NCBI GenBank assembly: GCA_965116935.1
Contig: OZ220737.1
Location: 1,550,001-1,614,000 of the forward strand
Length of the DNA stretch: 64,000 nucleotides
From: VXYL01 sp965116935
GTDB taxonomy: Bacteria; Pseudomonadota; Gammaproteobacteria; Pseudomonadales; Azotimanducaceae
Direction: 5' to 3'
The notes below the pieces were generated by a model. That model did not search any database, was not told the DNA's origin, and worked only from the letters and a program-made list of their open reading frames with translations. Below are positions 33,050 to 42,159 of this stretch, piece after piece; the stretch's first letter is position 1, and every line of letters starts with the position of its first letter. The position numbers were made by a program, and so were the translations under genes.

Positions 33050-34237
33050 GTGGACTGGAACGCGTTTGAGTTCAGCTACCGCAATCGAGGGATGGCGGCA
33101 CTAAGCGCTCAGCTCATCCAAATCGACGGCTACAGGGAAGCAGCCCTGAATCTCGTGCTCCCGCCGATGTGGCGCGACCAACTTGATCGGCTGAATCGAG
33201 TGCGCGCCGTGCATGGGACCACCGCCCTTGAGGGCAATCCCCTGTCTGAGGAAGAGGTGAGCGAGCAGATCGATCAGCTGACGATGCAGCCCGACGCATC
33301 CGAAATGTCGCGCGAGCAGGCGCAGATCCGAAACGCGGGGCTGGCGCAGGATTGGATCAGGGAACGGTTCACACCGGATCAACGTCCGGTGACGTACGAG
33401 GACATCATGCGAATGCATGCCCTTGTGACCGAAGGATCGGATGAAACAACGAACGTCCCCGGCGAACTGCGACAGCATTCCGTTGTGGTGGGAACGGAGG
33501 CGCTCGGCGGCGTCCATCGCGGCGCCCCCGCGAACGCCCTTGCCGAACGGATGGGGGAATTCATCGTCTTCATCAATAACCGTCGCATGGCTGACGAACA
33601 TCCGGTCGTCAGTGCTTTGGTGGCGCACTTCTTCCTCGTCACCTTGCATCCATTCGGGGACGGCAACGGTCGAGTGTCGAGGTTGCTTGAGGCCGCAATG
33701 CTGTATCGAGGTGGCTACAACGTCTTGGGCTTTTACGGCCTGTCCAACTACTTCTACCGCAATGGCGACGAATACAAGCTCCTGCTGCAACAAAGCAGGC
33801 GCAAGAAGCCGTTTGATCTTACGGACTTCGTCTCCTTTGGCGTGCAGGGCTTCGCTGCTGAACTGAAGGGCATCAACAACTTCATCAAGACGAAAATGAA
33901 TCGATTGGTGTACCGCGACACCTTGCGGAGGGCATCCAACCAGCGCGTGGGACCGCGCCGGCGTGTTCTGAACGAGCGCGAGTACGGCCTGCTCGACTTC
34001 CTTCTGCAGGAGACGGAGCCCACAGACCCGTTCTCGGAGACGCCCTCGCTGCGCTTGCACGTGCTTGACCTGCTGCGCGAGCCCTATGTGCGAAGCACAT
34101 ATCGCAACGTCACACGCCGCACGTTGTTCCGCGAGTTAGAGCGCCTAGAGGAGATTGGGTTCATTACGCTCGACACAAGCGACGCCGACTCCGTCGGGGT
34201 GGTCGAGATTGACTTCGGGGCGATCGGCAAATACTGA
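33050..34237 (+). CDS. Fic-domain protein (probable AMPylase, self-inhibited type)
   Basis: 395 residues from a GTG. The core motif HPFGDGNGRVSR, with catalytic His, is at about residues 201-212. The inhibitory helix motif TTALEGN, fitting [ST]xxxE[GN], lies at about residues 57-63, so it belongs to the class with an N-terminal inhibitory helix. The C-terminal third (ending EEIGFITLDTSDADSVGVVE) looks like a winged helix-turn-helix. Expected activity is AMP transfer onto a protein target. Standalone gene with an unusual repeat array at its promoter. Confidence 0.9.
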   Translation: MDWNAFEFSYRNRGMAALSAQLIQIDGYREAALNLVLPPMWRDQLDRLNRVRAVHGTTALEGNPLSEEEVSEQIDQLTMQPDASEMSREQAQIRNAGLAQDWIRERFTPDQRPVTYEDIMRMHALVTEGSDETTNVPGELRQHSVVVGTEALGGVHRGAPANALAERMGEFIVFINNRRMADEHPVVSALVAHFFLVTLHPFGDGNGRVSRLLEAAMLYRGGYNVLGFYGLSNYFYRNGDEYKLLLQQSRRKKPFDLTDFVSFGVQGFAAELKGINNFIKTKMNRLVYRDTLRRASNQRVGPRRRVLNEREYGLLDFLLQETEPTDPFSETPSLRLHVLDLLREPYVRSTYRNVTRRTLFRELERLEEIGFITLDTSDADSVGVVEIDFGAIGKY

Positions 34238-34244
34238 CGCAAAC

Positions 34245-34330
34245 CCCGTAGGGGCGAGGCTTGTCCTCGCCCGTGGTGGTGAGGCCGCGTATCTCGGCCA
34301 AGCCTTTGCTGGCGACCACAAGGGGCGCCA
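34245..34330 (+). repeat. TAGGGGCGAGG-type palindromes
   Basis: GTAGGGGCGAGGCTTGTCC and a second copy in the opposite sense (GGCGACCACAAGGGGCGCC), between the Fic gene and the CoA ligase. Confidence 0.6.
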
Positions 34331-34383
34331 CTACGCGTGGTACATTGCGCGGCTTCGCGCAAAGGGAACGAAGGGAGAGGGTC

Positions 34384-36510
34384 ATGCCGAATGGGGATGC
34401 CGTACGGGACGTGCTTGCGAAGGTCCGCGCCGAGGGCCGGGCTTCGTTGACGGCGCTTGAGGCGAAGCAGGTTTGCGACGCCTATGGCATCCCGGTGCCG
34501 GAAGAGGGCATGGCGACGACCGCTGCGCTGGCCGGCGACATCGCCGATGAGATCGGCTATCCGGTGGTGATGAAGATCGTCTCGCCGGACATCCTGCACA
34601 AGACCGATGCTGGCGGCGTGGTCACGGGCATTGAAGGCCGCGGCGACGCGGTGGCGGCATACGACCGGATCGTGGCGGCGGCGCGCGACTACGACGCGGA
34701 CGCGGACATTCTCGGCGTGCAGGTGCAACAGCAAATGCAGGCTGCGCAGGAAGTGATCGTCGGCGGCGTCACCGATCCGAGCTTCGGCAGGCTTGTGGCG
34801 TTTGGCCTGGGCGGCATTCTGGTGGAGGTGCTGAAGGACGTGACCTTCCGCCTTGCTCCGGCGACGGAAGACGACGCCGACGCCATGCTCGACGAGATCG
34901 CCGGTGCCGAGGTGCTGCGCGGCGTTCGCGGCGGACCCGGGGTCGATCGGGCTGCCCTCGCGGGGCTGATCGCCAACGTCTCTGAGCTCATCAGCGACTT
35001 TCCCGAAATCAGCGAAATGGACTTGAACCCGGTGTTCGCGACGCCGGACGGCGTTTGCGCTGTGGACACCCGCATCCTGCTCGACTTCGATCCCGCGCCG
35101 CCACGCTATCGGCCGAGCCATGACGAAATCCTGGGTGCCATGACGCGCATCATGCAGCCGGATGCGGTGGCCGTGATCGGCGCTTCCGCCGGCGAAGGCA
35201 AGATCGGCAACTCGGTGATGAAAAACCTCATCGACGGCGGCTACCAGGGCGAGATCTACCCCATCCACCCGCGCGAGACGGAGGTGCTCGGGCGCAAGTG
35301 CTACACCAGCGTCACCGAGGTTCCGGGCAACATCGACATTGCCATCTTCTGCATCCCGGCGGCGCTGGTGGCGAACGCGCTCGGCGAGTGCGGCCAGAAG
35401 AACATCCCCGGCGCGGTGCTGATCCCGTCCGGCTTCGCCGAGGTGGGCGAGCACGAGCTGCAAGCCGAGATCGTAAAGGTGGCGCGGGAGAACAACGTGC
35501 GCCTGATGGGGCCGAACATCTACGGCTTCTACTACACGCACAAGAACCTCTGCGCCACCTTCTGCACCCCCTATGGCGAGAAGGGCAAGGTGGCGCTCTC
35601 CTCGCAAAGCGGCGGCGTCGGCATGGCCATCGTCGGCTTCAGCCGCTCGGCGAAGATGGGCGTTTCCGCCATCGTCGGCCTCGGCAACAAGGCCGACATC
35701 GACGAAGACGACCTGTTGACGTTCTTCGAGCAGGACCCGAACACCGAGGTCATTGCCATGCACGTGGAAGACCTCAAGGACGGCCGCGCCTTTGCTGACG
35801 TGGCAAAGCGCGTGTCGAAGAGCAAGCCCGTGGTGGTGCTGAAGGCTGGCCGCACGTCTCTGGGCGCGCGCGCGGCGAACTCGCACACCGGGGCATTGGC
35901 CGGCGACGACCGGGTGTACGACGCCGTGCTGCGCCAGAGCGGCGTGATCCGCGCCCAGAGCCTGAACGACATGCTGGAGTTTGCCCGCGGGCTGCAGGTG
36001 CTGCCGACGCCCAAGGGCGAGAACGTCTTGATCCTCACCGGTGCCGGCGGCTCCGGCGTGCTGCTCTCCGACGCCTGCGCGGACAACGACCTGACGCTCA
36101 TGCCGATGCCGGACGACCTCGATGCCGCGTTCCGGGAATACATCCCGCCGTTCGGCGCCGCCGGCAATCCCGTGGACATCACCGGGGGGGAGCCACCGAC
36201 CACCTATCGCGCCACCATCGACCTTTCGTTGAACGACGACCGCATCCATTCGCTCGTGATCGGCTACTGGCACACCATCATCACGCCGCCCATGGTGTTC
36301 GCGGAACTGCTCGGCGAAGCGGTGGCCGAAGCACGAGCCAAGGGCATCGACAAACCGGTGGTTGCATCGCTGGTAGGCGACGTGGAGATCGAACAAGCTT
36401 GCGACTACCTAATGGATCGCGACATCCTCGCCTACCCCTACACGGCGGAGAAGCCGGTGGCAGTACTCGGCGCCAAGTACCGCTGGGCGCGGGCGGCCGG
36501 GCTGCTGTAG
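34384..36510 (+). CDS. NDP-forming acyl-CoA synthetase family protein (acetate--CoA ligase type)
   Basis: 708 residues, start MPNGDAVRD behind GGGAGAGGG. Order: ATP-grasp domain first (about residues 15-220, with YPVVMKIVSPDILHKTDAGGV), then CoA-binding Rossmann domain (about 255-350, AVIGASAGEGKIGNS), then two succinyl-CoA-ligase-like domains with the phospho-His in NSHTGALAG. It should make an acyl-CoA from a carboxylic acid with ATP. This fused order is known for bacterial ADP-forming acetyl-CoA synthetases; the acid is unknown. Confidence 0.92.
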   Translation: MPNGDAVRDVLAKVRAEGRASLTALEAKQVCDAYGIPVPEEGMATTAALAGDIADEIGYPVVMKIVSPDILHKTDAGGVVTGIEGRGDAVAAYDRIVAAARDYDADADILGVQVQQQMQAAQEVIVGGVTDPSFGRLVAFGLGGILVEVLKDVTFRLAPATEDDADAMLDEIAGAEVLRGVRGGPGVDRAALAGLIANVSELISDFPEISEMDLNPVFATPDGVCAVDTRILLDFDPAPPRYRPSHDEILGAMTRIMQPDAVAVIGASAGEGKIGNSVMKNLIDGGYQGEIYPIHPRETEVLGRKCYTSVTEVPGNIDIAIFCIPAALVANALGECGQKNIPGAVLIPSGFAEVGEHELQAEIVKVARENNVRLMGPNIYGFYYTHKNLCATFCTPYGEKGKVALSSQSGGVGMAIVGFSRSAKMGVSAIVGLGNKADIDEDDLLTFFEQDPNTEVIAMHVEDLKDGRAFADVAKRVSKSKPVVVLKAGRTSLGARAANSHTGALAGDDRVYDAVLRQSGVIRAQSLNDMLEFARGLQVLPTPKGENVLILTGAGGSGVLLSDACADNDLTLMPMPDDLDAAFREYIPPFGAAGNPVDITGGEPPTTYRATIDLSLNDDRIHSLVIGYWHTIITPPMVFAELLGEAVAEARAKGIDKPVVASLVGDVEIEQACDYLMDRDILAYPYTAEKPVAVLGAKYRWARAAGLL

Positions 36511-36615
36511 GGGGACGAACCACGGTTCTCCACCGGTTGGTTGTAGAAATGCGGTAGTGTGGGGGCTCTCGTGGCCCGTACCGAGCAGCGGCGCCGACAG
36601 GAGGAAAGCCGGGCG

Positions 36616-37890
36616 ATGCACATACGGCGGCTGCTGATCAGGAATATCCGCTCGATCCCCGAGTTCGAAATGCAACTCAGGCCCGACGAATGCGCGGGAT
36701 GGCACGTCATTCTTGGTGACAACGGGTCCGGGAAATCGAGCGTAGTGCGGGCGCTAGCCATCGTGCTCATGGGCGCCGTCAATGCGCACGCATCGCGGCA
36801 GGATTGGGCGAGTTGGCTGCGCGCGGGCGAGGACGCTGCATCGATTAACGTCACGCTTGCCCATCACTTCGGCGACACATGGACCGGCAAGGGCAACACG
36901 GCCACGCAGTCTTTTTCGGCGCGCGCCGAAATCGTCCGTGACGCCGGCAACGGCACTCCCTCGGCGACCCTGCGCTACGTGGGCCGGCATGCAGAGCGTA
37001 CGGTGTGGGGGCACGGCCCCGGGTGGTTCTCCGCCTCCTTTGGCCCATACCGGCGTTTCTCCGGAGGCGATCCGCAGATGAATGCGCTGTACTACAGCCA
37101 CCCGCGCCTGGCCCCACACCTATCCGCGCTGGGCGAGCAGGTCGCCATGGGGGAGGCCTTGGCGTGGCTGCGCGAACTCCACGTCAAGACGCTCGAAGGG
37201 GACGGACACGCCGAACAGACACGAGACGCGGTTGTCCATTTCGTCAACAACTCCAGCCTGCTGCCCCATAATGCCATGGTGGCCGATGTGTCCTCAACGC
37301 AGGTCACGATGGTCGACGGTGATGGTGCCCGTGTGCCCATTGAGGAGATGAGCGACGGCTACCGCTCGATCCTGAGTCTCACCTTGGAGCTTCTGCGGCT
37401 TATGGAGAACCTTTGCCGTGGTGGCCTGCGCGTGCAAGAGGATGGCAGCGTGAAGCTGCCGGGGGTTGTTTTGATCGACGAAATCGACTCCCATTTGCAT
37501 CCAGCGTGGCAGAAGCGTATCGGCGAGTGGTTCGTGGACCGGTTTCCCGAAACGCAATTCGTTGTCACCACCCATAGTCCGATCATCTGCCGTGCGGCCG
37601 CGCGCGGGAGCATTTGGGCGCTGCCGTCACCGGGTTCGGGCGACGAGACCCGCCATGTGACCGGAACAGAATACGATCGCTTGGTCGACGGAAACATGTT
37701 GGAGGCGTACTCCACAGATTTGTTTGGGCACGATGTTCTGCGTTCTGCACGTTCAACAGAAAAGCTGGCGGAACTCGGTCGTCTGAACCGCAAGAGACTG
37801 CAAACAGTTCTCACTGCGGGCGAGGAGGCCCGACTCGCCGAGCTTCGGGCCACGCTGGCAAGTACTCCGAACCACACGGCATCCAAATAA
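36616..37890 (+). CDS. AAA ATPase, Septu PtuA-like
   Basis: 424-residue ABC/SMC-type ATPase starting MHIRRLLIRNIRSIPEF. Walker A GDNGSGKSS, signature region EEMSDGYRS, Walker B VVLIDEIDSHLHP, and the switch His in VTTHSP. A C-terminal tail with LVDGNMLEAYSTDLFG follows. This layout is typical of the ATPase in two-gene defence modules (Septu PtuA and relatives) paired with an HNH protein. A short partner frame with the same start context (GCCGGGCGATG) follows 8 bp downstream but is truncated. Defence role is inferred. Confidence 0.78.
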   Translation: MHIRRLLIRNIRSIPEFEMQLRPDECAGWHVILGDNGSGKSSVVRALAIVLMGAVNAHASRQDWASWLRAGEDAASINVTLAHHFGDTWTGKGNTATQSFSARAEIVRDAGNGTPSATLRYVGRHAERTVWGHGPGWFSASFGPYRRFSGGDPQMNALYYSHPRLAPHLSALGEQVAMGEALAWLRELHVKTLEGDGHAEQTRDAVVHFVNNSSLLPHNAMVADVSSTQVTMVDGDGARVPIEEMSDGYRSILSLTLELLRLMENLCRGGLRVQEDGSVKLPGVVLIDEIDSHLHPAWQKRIGEWFVDRFPETQFVVTTHSPIICRAAARGSIWALPSPGSGDETRHVTGTEYDRLVDGNMLEAYSTDLFGHDVLRSARSTEKLAELGRLNRKRLQTVLTAGEEARLAELRATLASTPNHTASK

Positions 37891-37898
37891 GCCGGGCG

Positions 37899-38033
37899 AT
37901 GCTCCGCCTGCATGATCCAGGCGTGGAGCGATCCACCTCCGAAGTGCTGGCCACATACCAGGCCGAAGTCAACGCTGCGGGAAACTACGAAAGCCGGGTT
38001 CGCGCGTTTGGTCCGAGCAACGGCGCATCATTC
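37899..38033 (+). pseudogene. Truncated partner of the Septu-like ATPase (PtuB/HNH N-terminal remnant)
   Basis: The frame opens MLRLHDPGVERSTSEVLATY and continues to about SNGASF (45 residues). Its pattern, a short basic opening followed by L..YQ.EV..AG.Y..RV, resembles the N-terminus of the small HNH proteins paired with PtuA-like ATPases. The CxxC/HNH part is missing: sequence homology ends where the convergent PIN gene stop (38028) begins, and what follows in frame is only antisense PIN sequence. Probably cut by insertion of the PIN-TetR segment or by deletion. Confidence 0.5.
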
Positions 38034-38459
38034 CGTCGTCAGGGCGAAGTCCGCCAATCGGACGATGCGGCCTTCCGGTACCGCCTTGTCGAAGTAGGCA
38101 TCGTCGGCGGTGACAAGCATGGCACCGGGGGTCGACAGCGACGTCGCGTGGTAGAGCGTGTCGAACAGGTGGTGCCGCAATCGGATGGCGAGTGTTGCCG
38201 CCTGCGCGTAAATCGCCGACGATTCCGCAACTGTCCAATCGACCTGTCCCAGGTCGTCTAGGTCCTGCAGTGCGCCATCCGGCTTCACTCGGGTCAACAC
38301 TGCCGCCACTTCGGCGATGAAATGCGGCGGCTGCAACATCTCCAGACGCCCGTCGCCAACGGCCTCGAGGATGGCGACCGCAGCATCGGCGTCCGCCTCT
38401 TCGGGGTGCCACTTGAGGAACCACTTGAGCGCTACGCTGGCGTCAACGACGACGATCAC
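38028..38459 (-). CDS. PIN-domain ribonuclease (VapC-like toxin)
   Basis: 143-residue PIN protein: opening Asp in VVVDASVALKWF, central acidic residue in HFIAEVAAVLT, DTLYHATS and ending VTADDAYFDKA with the last metal-binding Asp pair. The ATG overlaps the TetR stop by 4 bp. No VapB-type antitoxin is present; the only coupled partner is the TetR-like protein. Confidence 0.9.
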   Translation of the reverse strand: MIVVVDASVALKWFLKWHPEEADADAAVAILEAVGDGRLEMLQPPHFIAEVAAVLTRVKPDGALQDLDDLGQVDWTVAESSAIYAQAATLAIRLRHHLFDTLYHATSLSTPGAMLVTADDAYFDKAVPEGRIVRLADFALTTE

Positions 38460-39139
38460 GGGCGGTCATTCAGCCGCGCCGCTCGAATCCGCTCCGGTGC
38501 GACCACAGGTGCACGCCCGCGACGGCCCAAGATGCGCCCGACGGCTGCCTCGGACGGCTGCTTCAGTCCGTCGATTAGCGTTCTGCAAGCGAGCTCCGAC
38601 GCCTCGTCGCCAGTTACGTAGCCATCGGCGACCGCCTTCCAACCGGTCCAGACCAGTTGGTCAACCTGTCCAACCACCCAGCGCGTCGGCACGTCGGACG
38701 CGATGTCTCCGGTTGCCTTCAGTTCCTCTGCCAACGCCTCCGTCCAGCGAAGCTGGGTGCGGTAACTGGCTCGGACGACTTCGTCATCCGCAGTTTCGAA
38801 GGCAAGGAAGCTGTAGCGATCGCCGAGTGGGATCACCGCGTTGAACATCGCCCGCAGCCGTTCTGTTGGCGGAGCATCCGCTGCATCGACCGCCTGCACG
38901 GCCGCGTTCATCTCCTCGACGCACTGGGCGCCGATGGCGCGCACGAGTTCGACTCGGGTGTGAAAATGTCGGTGCAGGGTGGCCCGCCCGACGCCGGCGC
39001 GGGCGGCGATCTCGCTCATGGTGGCGCCGCGGTTGACGCTCAGCGCCGCGATCGCCGCTTCGACGATGGCGAGGCGGTTGCTGCGGTGTCTGGCGTTGCG
39101 ACGCGGCTGGTGTGTTGGGGGCTCGGCAACGGAGGACAT
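38456..39139 (-). CDS. TetR/AcrR family regulator coupled to PIN toxin
   Basis: 227 residues. N-terminal HTH with MSEIAARAGVGRATLHRHFHTR at about residues 41-62, preceded by a basic arm; the central ligand-binding part is variable. The last 30 residues (GRRGRAPVVAPERIRAARLNDRP) extend past the normal TetR fold and are rich in Arg and Pro. Translationally coupled to the PIN gene, so it probably controls it; it may also serve as its antitoxin. Confidence 0.88.
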   Translation of the reverse strand: MSSVAEPPTHQPRRNARHRSNRLAIVEAAIAALSVNRGATMSEIAARAGVGRATLHRHFHTRVELVRAIGAQCVEEMNAAVQAVDAADAPPTERLRAMFNAVIPLGDRYSFLAFETADDEVVRASYRTQLRWTEALAEELKATGDIASDVPTRWVVGQVDQLVWTGWKAVADGYVTGDEASELACRTLIDGLKQPSEAAVGRILGRRGRAPVVAPERIRAARLNDRP

Positions 39140-39224
39140 TTGGGTCCCGACGGTCGTGGAGCGCGGCCTTAGAAACGAGACATGATTGTATCGCTAATGG
39201 TGGGCCGTTGGCATTCTTCCTTCC

Positions 39225-39265
39225 TGGCGACGGCCACCACAAGGGTCGCCCCTACCAGAACGCCT
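39225..39265 (+). repeat. GGTCGCCCCTA-type palindrome
   Basis: GCGACGGCCACCACAAGGG followed by TCGCCCCTACC, in the 150-bp gap upstream of the TetR gene. Same family as at 34247, 47918 and 50279. Confidence 0.6.
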
Positions 39266-39290
39266 GCGCGGATGTCCGCCGCTCGGCCCG

Positions 39291-40208
39291 TCACTCTGGT
39301 GCGGCAGCGCCGGCTAGACGGTCGGCTACCGCCAAGGTTTGGTGGGCCTCCTCTCGCTGGCCGATGGCGAGCATTACAAGGCCCGTGGAGACGCGTTCTA
39401 TGTAGCCCCATTGCCAGATGGGGCGAGTGCGAACGTCGGTGAGTTCGGCCAAGAGGTCGCATCTGGCTCGGGTAAGCGCTTCGGTGTCGCCAGCGAGGAG
39501 TTCCTCGCTCCAGTCGCGCATGATCGGGGCGAGGTCGCAGGCTTTCTCAGCGATGAGGCCGTCGGGGTCGATGAACTTGCAGCCCAGGCGTGCGTCCGCG
39601 CCCGGGTCTTCGGCGATGAGTGTGTTCTCGGCGTGGGCATCGCCATGCACCAGAACCGACTCCTCGGGATTGAAGGCCGCGGCGCGTTCTTCGGCGTAGT
39701 CGAGTGCCCGGTTCTTCGCCTGGGCGGAGCACGGCTGGCCGAGGGCGTGCCATTGCTCGGCGATGAAGTCGGTCAGCCAGCGGGCCTTCTGGGCGCCGGT
39801 CATGAGGCCGTGATCCAACCCGGCGGCGACCCAGGCGTTGCCGAAGGTCCGGCAGATGGCGCGAATACGGGCCCCTGTGGATTCGCAGCGCCGGCTGAGT
39901 GGCATTCCTAGGCGCTCGAGCAGAAGCGCATTGCGCTCGGCGTCGTGGGCCAGCAGTTTTGCGTAGCCGCGCCCGGCCGCAAGACGGAAGACCGTCGCCT
40001 CGGCGCGAAGATCTGCGCTCCCCGGCAACCCGATCTTGAGCACGGCGCCAGTGCCATCGGCCAGCGTCGCCTCCGCGACCAAGCTCTCGGAACCACCAGC
40101 GAGCGAGGTGCCTGCCTCAACGCCCCAAAGCTGCTCGAGCTCCCTGACGAGGCCCGGCAAGCGAGCAACCCAGGCCCGGCCTTGTGCGCCCATCGATTCT
40201 GCACGCAT
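39291..40208 (-). CDS. APH/streptomycin 6-phosphotransferase-like kinase
   Basis: 305 residues from MRAESMGAQGRAWVARL; an ATG at 40193 is an alternative. Brenner motif VLVHGDAHAENTL with catalytic Asp and Asn, and the metal-binding FIDPDGL, are intact. The N-lobe has LAGGSESLVAEATLADG and VLKIGLPG. It resembles the SPH/APH(6) branch that includes resistance kinases and also housekeeping small-molecule kinases. A resistance phenotype cannot be claimed from sequence alone. Confidence 0.83.
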   Translation of the reverse strand: MRAESMGAQGRAWVARLPGLVRELEQLWGVEAGTSLAGGSESLVAEATLADGTGAVLKIGLPGSADLRAEATVFRLAAGRGYAKLLAHDAERNALLLERLGMPLSRRCESTGARIRAICRTFGNAWVAAGLDHGLMTGAQKARWLTDFIAEQWHALGQPCSAQAKNRALDYAEERAAAFNPEESVLVHGDAHAENTLIAEDPGADARLGCKFIDPDGLIAEKACDLAPIMRDWSEELLAGDTEALTRARCDLLAELTDVRTRPIWQWGYIERVSTGLVMLAIGQREEAHQTLAVADRLAGAAAPE

Positions 40209-40258
40209 CTGTGCAGCACGCGACAGACGCCCGGCTTCGAGCCGGTCCCCAGGCCTCG

Positions 40259-41404
40259 TCAGAGGGTGATGTCCCGCTGCCAGTATTCGTCGCCCTCGCG
40301 GCTGATCTCCGCCCGTGCCGCCTCGTTCCATTCGCCGCCGCCGATGTAGGCGCCTTTGTAGTCGTGCGGCGTCTCGTGGGGGTAGCGCTGCCGACGGGCA
40401 TCGATGGCGAGGGGAATCATGCGCGCACGCTTCAGCACATAGTCTTCGCTGTACTTGATTTTCTTTTTCTGCCCCGGCGTTTTGAAGGCATGCACGTTGG
40501 TGGTCTCTGCGCCGATGGCCGAGGCGCGGTTGTGATAGCCGAGCACCATGGTGATGCGCCGCTCCGGCGAGCGGTTCGGGTAGGAGCCGTGCAGCGAACT
40601 GCGGTTGACCATCACGCAGTCGCCCGGTTCAAGCAGGGCCGGCACGGCGTTCGGCAGGCGCTCCGTGATGGGCGGGAACTTGCCGTCGTTCGCAAGCCGC
40701 CACTTGCGATGGCTGCCCGGAACGACCCACAGGCAGTTCTCCGGCGTACAGTGCGACCACGACACGGAGAAGTTGAAGCCGTGGGTTTTGCCGCTGCCGT
40801 CCGACTGTTCTAGGGCGTCACCGTCTTCGGTCCAATGGGTGCGGCCATCCTGATGCCAGGGCGTCGGTGGACCTTCGCCAGCGCCCTTGTGGAAGATGCT
40901 CTCGTGGAAGGGAACGAAGTCCTCGCCGTTGACGCTTGCGACGGTGGCCAAGATCTTGGGATGGGCATACACGCGGAGCGCCGAGTCCATCATCATCAGC
41001 GGATGTGAGACGAGGCCCACCACAGCGCGGGGAGCCGACTCCTCGTCCGTGGGTTCCGTGCCGTGACCTCGGAACACATCGTCCGTGGACATCGAGTAGT
41101 AGCCGAGGTATTTCACCGGGCGGCCTGCGTGGTCCACCTCGGCATCCACGCTGGCAGGGGCGTTGTCCAGGATTTCGTCGAACTCGCGCTTCAGCTCGTC
41201 GACCTCCGCCTGTTCCAGGACGCCGGTGAAGACGTAGAAGCCGGTGCGTCGGTACGCATCCAGGATGTCCTGTTCGAGGCGTCCATGGGCATCGAACCGC
41301 ATCGGGCCGCGGTTGCCGAGCCCCTCGGCGCGGGCGATCCCCGCAGCGCAATACGCGTCCCACGATTCAACATCGTCCTCGCGCTGGTGCTCTTCCATCT
41401 CCAT
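40259..41404 (-). CDS. Phytanoyl-CoA dioxygenase family protein (PhyH), copy 1
   Basis: 381 residues from MEMEEHQREDD. Fe(II)/2-oxoglutarate dioxygenase: iron ligands His and Asp in TPWHQDGRTHW, distal His in RSSLHGSYPNRSPERR, and the 2-oxoglutarate-binding Arg in the same segment. The C-terminal end contains a Lys-rich patch GQKKKIKYSED. Likely hydroxylates a small molecule or acyl chain; the substrate is unknown. Confidence 0.9.
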   Translation of the reverse strand: MEMEEHQREDDVESWDAYCAAGIARAEGLGNRGPMRFDAHGRLEQDILDAYRRTGFYVFTGVLEQAEVDELKREFDEILDNAPASVDAEVDHAGRPVKYLGYYSMSTDDVFRGHGTEPTDEESAPRAVVGLVSHPLMMMDSALRVYAHPKILATVASVNGEDFVPFHESIFHKGAGEGPPTPWHQDGRTHWTEDGDALEQSDGSGKTHGFNFSVSWSHCTPENCLWVVPGSHRKWRLANDGKFPPITERLPNAVPALLEPGDCVMVNRSSLHGSYPNRSPERRITMVLGYHNRASAIGAETTNVHAFKTPGQKKKIKYSEDYVLKRARMIPLAIDARRQRYPHETPHDYKGAYIGGGEWNEAARAEISREGDEYWQRDITL

Positions 41405-41475
41405 TTCAGCGGCCCCCTGCAAGCGTCGAAGCACGGTTATAGCGAACTGCCCTGCCGGACGCCACCGGCCTTGCG

Positions 41476-42135
41476 TCAGACGCGGCGGTAGGCGAGGTCG
41501 GTGATGTGGTGGCCGGCGGCGGTGCCCTTGGTTTCGAATGGGGTTTGCGGGCGTTCCGGTGGACGCCCGGTCTCGCCCCCGTCGAGTGCGGGGTGGGCTG
41601 CGAAAGTGAGCAGCATTTGTTCGGCGTACTCGCGCCAGTCGGTCGCGAGGGCCAGTACTCCACCGGGCACGAGGCAGCGGGCAGCCTCTTGCGCGAACTC
41701 GGCGTTCACCAGACGGCGCTTGTGGTGGCGCTTCTTGGGCCAAGGGTCCGGGAAGAAGGCGTGGATGCGGTTCATGCTTGCCGCTCGGTGACGCCGCAGC
41801 ACCGTCATCGCCTCCGCTTCGACGATGCGGATATTGGTGAGCTCCTCGCGTTCGCAGGCGAGCATCAGGGCGCCGATGCCGGGGCGATAAACCTCGATGC
41901 CGACGCAGTTCCAATCCGCATGGGCGCTCGCGAAGGCAGCGAGCGCGTCATCCATGCCGAAGCCGATCTCGACCAGAAGCGGCCCGGCGCGGCCAAAGGC
42001 CTCGTCCCAATCCCGGCCGTGCGTCGGTGGCGTCACGATGTAGCGCGGCGCGAGTTCGACTAGGGCCCGCTCCTGCGCCGCAGTGCTGCGCCCACGTCGC
42101 CGCACATATACCCGACCTTCATTGCGGGCGTCCAC
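41476..42135 (-). CDS. trmB: tRNA (guanosine(46)-N7)-methyltransferase
   Basis: 219 residues, standard TrmB. SAM-binding LLVEIGFGMDDALA (motif I), GIEVYRPGIG, the diagnostic FFPDPWPKKRHHKRR, and C-terminal PQTPFETKG. Makes m7G46 in tRNA. Located between PhyH and rpoH, all on the minus strand. Confidence 0.96.
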   Translation of the reverse strand: MDARNEGRVYVRRRGRSTAAQERALVELAPRYIVTPPTHGRDWDEAFGRAGPLLVEIGFGMDDALAAFASAHADWNCVGIEVYRPGIGALMLACEREELTNIRIVEAEAMTVLRRHRAASMNRIHAFFPDPWPKKRHHKRRLVNAEFAQEAARCLVPGGVLALATDWREYAEQMLLTFAAHPALDGGETGRPPERPQTPFETKGTAAGHHITDLAYRRV

Positions 42136-42159
42136 GGTTTATCTCCCGAGCATACGGGC

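Noticed and set aside
34084..36396. A 770-codon open frame on the minus strand opposite the acyl-CoA synthetase
   Set aside because: Its translation is His/Val/Arg-rich low-complexity sequence with no family pattern. It mirrors the codon bias of the real GC-rich gene on the plus strand.
37614..38261. A full 215-residue gene after the Septu-like ATPase
   Set aside because: The first part overlaps the ATPase in another frame and the last part is antisense to the PIN gene. Only the 37899-38033 part looks like protein.
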